Shown here piece by piece: positions 61,105 to 64,000 of a stretch of DNA of 64,000 nucleotides. Numbering within the stretch: the first letter of the stretch is position 1; each line of letters begins with the position of its first letter. Below the pieces are notes generated by a model. The model searched no databases, was not told the DNA's origin, and saw only the letters and a list, made by a program, of their open reading frames with translations. The DNA lies in NCBI GenBank assembly GCA_910586445.1, contig CAJUHV010000001.1, forward strand, positions 91,837 through 155,836, written 5' to 3'. The position numbers were made by a program, and so were the translations under genes. The DNA is from an uncultured Eubacterium sp. (GTDB lineage Bacteria > Bacillota > Clostridia > Lachnospirales > Lachnospiraceae).

Positions 61105-62484
61105 TTATTTTTCTCCCGACACAGCGTCTTCATTATATATATTTAAGTGCAGCGTAAATACACTTCCCAGGTCAGGCGCGCTGTCCAATGTCATATAACC
61201 GCCATGCACCCTCGCAATCTGCGCTACCATCGGAAGTCCCAGCCCTGCACCCATCTCTCCGCTGCGGGCAGGATCTACCTGATAAAACCGCTGCCAGATC
61301 TTATCCTGATGCTCTTTATCTATGCCAAATCCATCATCCCGTACCTTCAGCCTCACTTCACTGCCGTTTTTATCAAGAACTGCCCACACATGCCCGTTCG
61401 GCCTGCCATATTTAAATGCATTTTCTACCAGATTTTGAATAAGCCTTGTAAGCAGAACCTGATTTCCCCATACGACGGCTTCTTCCTTTAACTCCAGTGT
61501 CAGCCGTGAATAGTCATACGTCTGGTTATTTTCCTGTTCTCTGCTAAAATCCCGCAGCAGCTCTGCCAGATCAACCGGCTCCATGCCTGATAATTCTGTC
61601 CCCTGATCCAGCCTTGTCATGCTCAGCAGCTGCGAAATAATGCCTGACATCTTTGCTGCCTGCCTATGGATCATTGAAATAGTCTCCTGATGGTCTTCCG
61701 AAGTCTCATCATACTTTTCTGCATACTCGCAGGCCCCTTTTATAATGGAAACAGGCGTACGCAGCTCATGAGAAGCATCCGAGATAAACTGCTTTTCTAC
61801 CTCAAAAGACTGCTCCAGCCTTTCAAACAGCTGATCAAACGTGCTGCCAAGCCTTGAAAATTCATCCCGGCCTTTCGGCAGGCCGATACGTCTCGAAAGA
61901 TCTTTTGCTTCGTTGATTGCCTCTGCCGTAGCGTTTATGCTGTCAAGCGGACGAAATGCCCTGCGTGCAATCCAATAACTGCCAAGCGCTGCCAGTGCCA
62001 TAAAAACCGGCAGTGCCACAAGCGCTACTTTCAAAAGATTTAATGCCGCCCAATGATTATCCGGCGTTTCCATCAGCCCGCGTATCCAGACTCCGTGATC
62101 CCACCCCATCGGCAGCCAGAGATCCATAACCAGATATTTGTCCTCATCCGTTGATACTGTACGTATCACACCATTTTGAAACGGTTCGTCAGCAGTAAAA
62201 GCACCCGGTATCTGACCGGCCAGCAGAGCTTCCTTCTGACTGTATACGAGTGTAGATATGCCGTTTTGATAAAACCGAAATCCATCACCAAATTCCGGCC
62301 TGCCATTTTTCACATTTACCTGACCCAGATTGCTTTGTACCGTATAGGCCAGCTGCGACATTGCGGTCTGCGACACCACCGTACTGCTTATAGAAAGCAT
62401 AAATACAATCAAAAATATCGCCAGCAGCGCCATCAGCAGCGTAAGCCAGACCGTGATCTTAATTTTTACAGATGCATTTCTCAT
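61105..62484 (-). CDS. Sensor histidine kinase (RR-HK-PepSY operon)
   Basis: 459 residues. Helix at 10-33, an extracytoplasmic domain of about 120 residues, helix at about 158-178, HAMP (DSINATAEAINEAKDLSRRIG), HisKA (FISDASHELRTPVSIIKGACEY), N box (VENAFKYG), G1 (DDGFGID), F box and G2 (GAGLGLPMV). It should phosphorylate the regulator, whose stop overlaps the kinase start by 4 bases. Ligand unknown; the PepSY proteins downstream are candidates for co-sensing. Confidence 0.94.
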   Translation of the reverse strand: MRNASVKIKITVWLTLLMALLAIFLIVFMLSISSTVVSQTAMSQLAYTVQSNLGQVNVKNGRPEFGDGFRFYQNGISTLVYSQKEALLAGQIPGAFTADEPFQNGVIRTVSTDEDKYLVMDLWLPMGWDHGVWIRGLMETPDNHWAALNLLKVALVALPVFMALAALGSYWIARRAFRPLDSINATAEAINEAKDLSRRIGLPKGRDEFSRLGSTFDQLFERLEQSFEVEKQFISDASHELRTPVSIIKGACEYAEKYDETSEDHQETISMIHRQAAKMSGIISQLLSMTRLDQGTELSGMEPVDLAELLRDFSREQENNQTYDYSRLTLELKEEAVVWGNQVLLTRLIQNLVENAFKYGRPNGHVWAVLDKNGSEVRLKVRDDGFGIDKEHQDKIWQRFYQVDPARSGEMGAGLGLPMVAQIARVHGGYMTLDSAPDLGSVFTLHLNIYNEDAVSGEK

Positions 62485-63170
62485 ACGCCTTCTCCCGGCT
62501 CTTCAGCGCGAAGCACCCAGCCGACTCCCCTTACCGTATGCAGCAGCTTTACTGCATGCCCGTTATCGATCTTTTTGCGCAGACGGCTGATATATACATC
62601 CATATTATTCGAACTGCCTGTATATTCATAATTCCAGATCTGATCTTCTAACCGTTCTCTGGACAGGACAATGCCCTGATTGCGGATCATATACTCTAAA
62701 ATAGAAAATTCTTTCGGCAGCAGGGAAATTTCCGTCCCTGCCCTGTTTGCTGTCCTGCGCTTTGTATCTACTTCCAGATCCGCCAGCACAAACAGGTTGC
62801 TCCGGCTGCCGGCCCGCTTGCGTGTCATGGCACGTATGCGCGCAAGCAGCTCATCAAAATCAAATGGCTTGACCAGATAATCATCTGCTCCAAGATCCAA
62901 TCCTTTTACCCTGTCTGCAACCGCATCTTTTGCTGTCAGAAATAATACCGGCGTATCCAGCCCCTGATCCCGCAGCTGCTTCAGCAGGCTGTATCCATCC
63001 AGCTTCGGCATCATCACATCCAGTAAAATCGCATCATACTCTGCCCCTCCCAAAAATTCCAGCGCTTCTTCTCCGTTAAAGCATCCGTCTACACTGTATC
63101 CAGATTTTTTTAATACTTTTACAATCAGGCGGTTCATATCCCGCGCATCCTCCACTACCAAAACTCTCAT
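62481..63170 (-). CDS. OmpR-family response regulator (RR-HK-PepSY operon)
   Basis: 229 residues. Receiver with VVEDARD, phospho-acceptor Asp 51 (ILLDVMMPKLDG) and VKPF, then winged helix (LLPKEFSILEYMIRNQGIVL, MDVYISRLRKKID, VRGVGWVLRAEE). AAAGG precedes the ATG. First gene of a four-gene operon, and the promoter must lie in 63171-63273, before element A copy 3. Confidence 0.94.
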   Translation of the reverse strand: MRVLVVEDARDMNRLIVKVLKKSGYSVDGCFNGEEALEFLGGAEYDAILLDVMMPKLDGYSLLKQLRDQGLDTPVLFLTAKDAVADRVKGLDLGADDYLVKPFDFDELLARIRAMTRKRAGSRSNLFVLADLEVDTKRRTANRAGTEISLLPKEFSILEYMIRNQGIVLSRERLEDQIWNYEYTGSSNNMDVYISRLRKKIDNGHAVKLLHTVRGVGWVLRAEEPGEGV

Positions 63171-63273
63171 AATATATTAACCTTTCTCATGAAAATCAAA
63201 AATTAACAATTGTCGGAGTGTATCTTATAACCATTTCCTGTGTCTGTACTTTCCCATTCCATATGTCAAGCTG

Positions 63274-63433
63274 GAGCGTGTCTGAAAAATGCTTTCCATG
63301 AGATGTGCTTCACAATTGGTGGAGAATTTATCCCAAATTTATGAGGCATAGCGGGCTATGTTGATTAAATTGGGAATGAATTCTCCACTAAGCGGGGCGT
63401 GCAGTTGGCAGGAATGATTTTTCAAACACACTC
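63274..63433. mobile_element. Element A copy 3 (160 bp, MITE-like, opposite orientation)
   Basis: GAGCGTGTCTGAAAAAT at the left and ATTTTTCAAACACACTC at the right are the same ends as copy 1 with three changes; the interior matches copy 1 in reverse orientation (the CATAGC/GCTATG centre and GGAGAATT arms). Right flank TA (63434-63435); the left flank reads TG, a decayed target copy. No ORF. Confidence 0.85.
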
Positions 63434-63435
63434 TA

Positions 63436-63613
63436 GTACTCCATCCGGCCAGAAATTGTACTATCAGTGCTAGATATTTTGCCAGCCTGCAAGGCGGAGG
63501 AAGGAGGCGATGCGGCGGCATCGTTGACTGACGATTTCATGCCCGTTGGGTACAACGATGCAGATGGCAAAATAGACAGCGCTGAAAGTGCAGTTACCGG
63601 CCGGATAGAGTAC
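63436..63613. mobile_element. Element B (178 bp inverted-repeat element, MITE-like)
   Basis: GTACTCCATCCGGCC at the left and GGCCGGATAGAGTAC at the right are imperfect inverted repeats that extend about 50 bp inward at about 80% identity. Both sides have TA flanks (63434-63435 and 63614-63615). It abuts element A copy 3 and shares its TA. No ORF is seen. Confidence 0.75.
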
Positions 63614-63793
63614 TAGTATACAGTCGATACAGCGTACATCTTTACAGTATTATCATACAATTTACTTAATCTGGTGTCAATCTGCCAGAAAATGCCTAAA
63701 ATGTATGGATGAGATATGCCATAAGACACGATATATATGCGTAACAAACAGGGCAGATTCTTTGCAAACATTATTTTTCTGAAGCCACCGGCC

Positions 63794-63821
63794 TTGACAA
63801 AAACTGTTAATATGATATAGT
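63794..63821 (+). promoter_or_regulatory. Plus-strand promoter reading out of the window
   Basis: TTGACA (63794-63799), 16 bases, TATAGT (63816-63821). No gene follows within the window; the target lies beyond base 64000. Confidence 0.7.
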
Positions 63822-63864
63822 TACTCTTATCTGTATATCAGAAATAAATAGATCATGTTATATG

Positions 63865-63942
63865 AATTGATTGTAAATCGTTCATATATATAAATTGATT
63901 GTAATACGTTCATCATATATAAATTGACTGTAAATCGTTTTA
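63865..63942 (+). repeat. Three 21-bp direct repeats with 28-29 bp period
   Basis: AATTGATTGTAAATCGTTCAT at 63865, AATTGATTGTAATACGTTCAT at 63893 and AATTGACTGTAAATCGTTTTA at 63922. They follow the promoter at 63794-63821 and may be a regulator site or leader of the gene outside the window. The remainder of 63614-64000 shows no gene. Confidence 0.8.
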
Positions 63943-64000
63943 TATATACTATAAATGAGCAAATATAGAAATTTGCACAAAACTACCCTACCAATTTCAA

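Overview
The window looks like chromosome of a low-to-mid GC gut Firmicute of the class Clostridia, most probably Lachnospiraceae. The reasons are strong AGGAGG-type ribosome binding sites, TTGACA/TATAAT promoters, many OmpR-type two-component systems, BioY, an Opp-type peptide transporter, PepSY proteins, BspA-like leucine-rich repeats and MoxR/DUF58/transglutaminase genes. The assignment to family is inference from gene content. I found no rRNA, tRNA, CRISPR array, prophage or intact transposase.

Layout. 1-3.6 kb: the 3' part of a histidine kinase, an exported partner protein and a VanY-like carboxypeptidase. 3.7-5.7 kb: an HPr-like protein and an orphan ChvE-type sugar-binding lipoprotein. 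5.7-12.4 kb, mostly minus strand: a nuclease-helicase of the DinG/XPD class, a histidine phosphatase, a secreted GH5 glucanase, BioY with a BirA-type operator, an Lrp regulator and a CPBP protease. 12.6-15.8 kb: a BlaI/BlaR-like pair whose sensor gene is split near its start by a small inverted-repeat element. 16-17.4 kb: an acidic coiled-coil protein, a 46-bp tandem repeat array and a secreted protein built of DADGDGICD repeats. 17.5-22.2 kb: a two-component system, a DUF1905 protein and a membrane-anchored MutS-like ATPase. 22.4-28.4 kb: an oppBCDFA operon. 28.6-33.8 kb: a regulator/kinase/ABC/permease module of the peptide-stress type. 33.8-37.7 kb: MarR plus MATE pump, an amidohydrolase and a PD-(D/E)XK protein with GIEQ repeats. 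37.8-43.3 kb: an LRR lipoprotein, a secreted protein of unknown function, an acidic coiled-coil protein and a second, intact BlaI/BlaR-like pair. 43.4-48.1 kb: MoxR, DUF58 and a transglutaminase membrane protein. 48.2-52.2 kb: pyrC-pyrF-pyrK-pyrD. 52.3-56.3 kb: a TPR lipoprotein, asnS and a secreted trigger-factor-like PPIase. 56.4-63.2 kb: a short anchored protein, two tiny membrane peptides, a KdpDE-like two-component system, and a regulator/kinase/PepSY/PepSY operon. 63.2-64 kb: two abutting inverted-repeat elements and a promoter that reads out of the window.

The common theme is envelope sensing and maintenance: five histidine kinases, four response regulators, two M56 sensor proteases, a CPBP protease, a VanY peptidase, exported chaperone-like and PepSY proteins, and a possible peptide-resistance ABC module. 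Housekeeping genes (pyr, asnS, opp) lie between them.

The signals most worth a second look are non-coding. A TA-flanked element family is present in three copies, one of which interrupts the blaR-like gene at codon 8. A second TA-flanked element abuts one of these copies. There is a 46-bp tandem array with a lone copy 11 kb away. Exact 11-bp response-regulator-type direct repeats, sharing one motif, lie in front of the two tiny-peptide genes and the KdpDE-like pair. A triple-nested palindrome sits near 40.7 kb.
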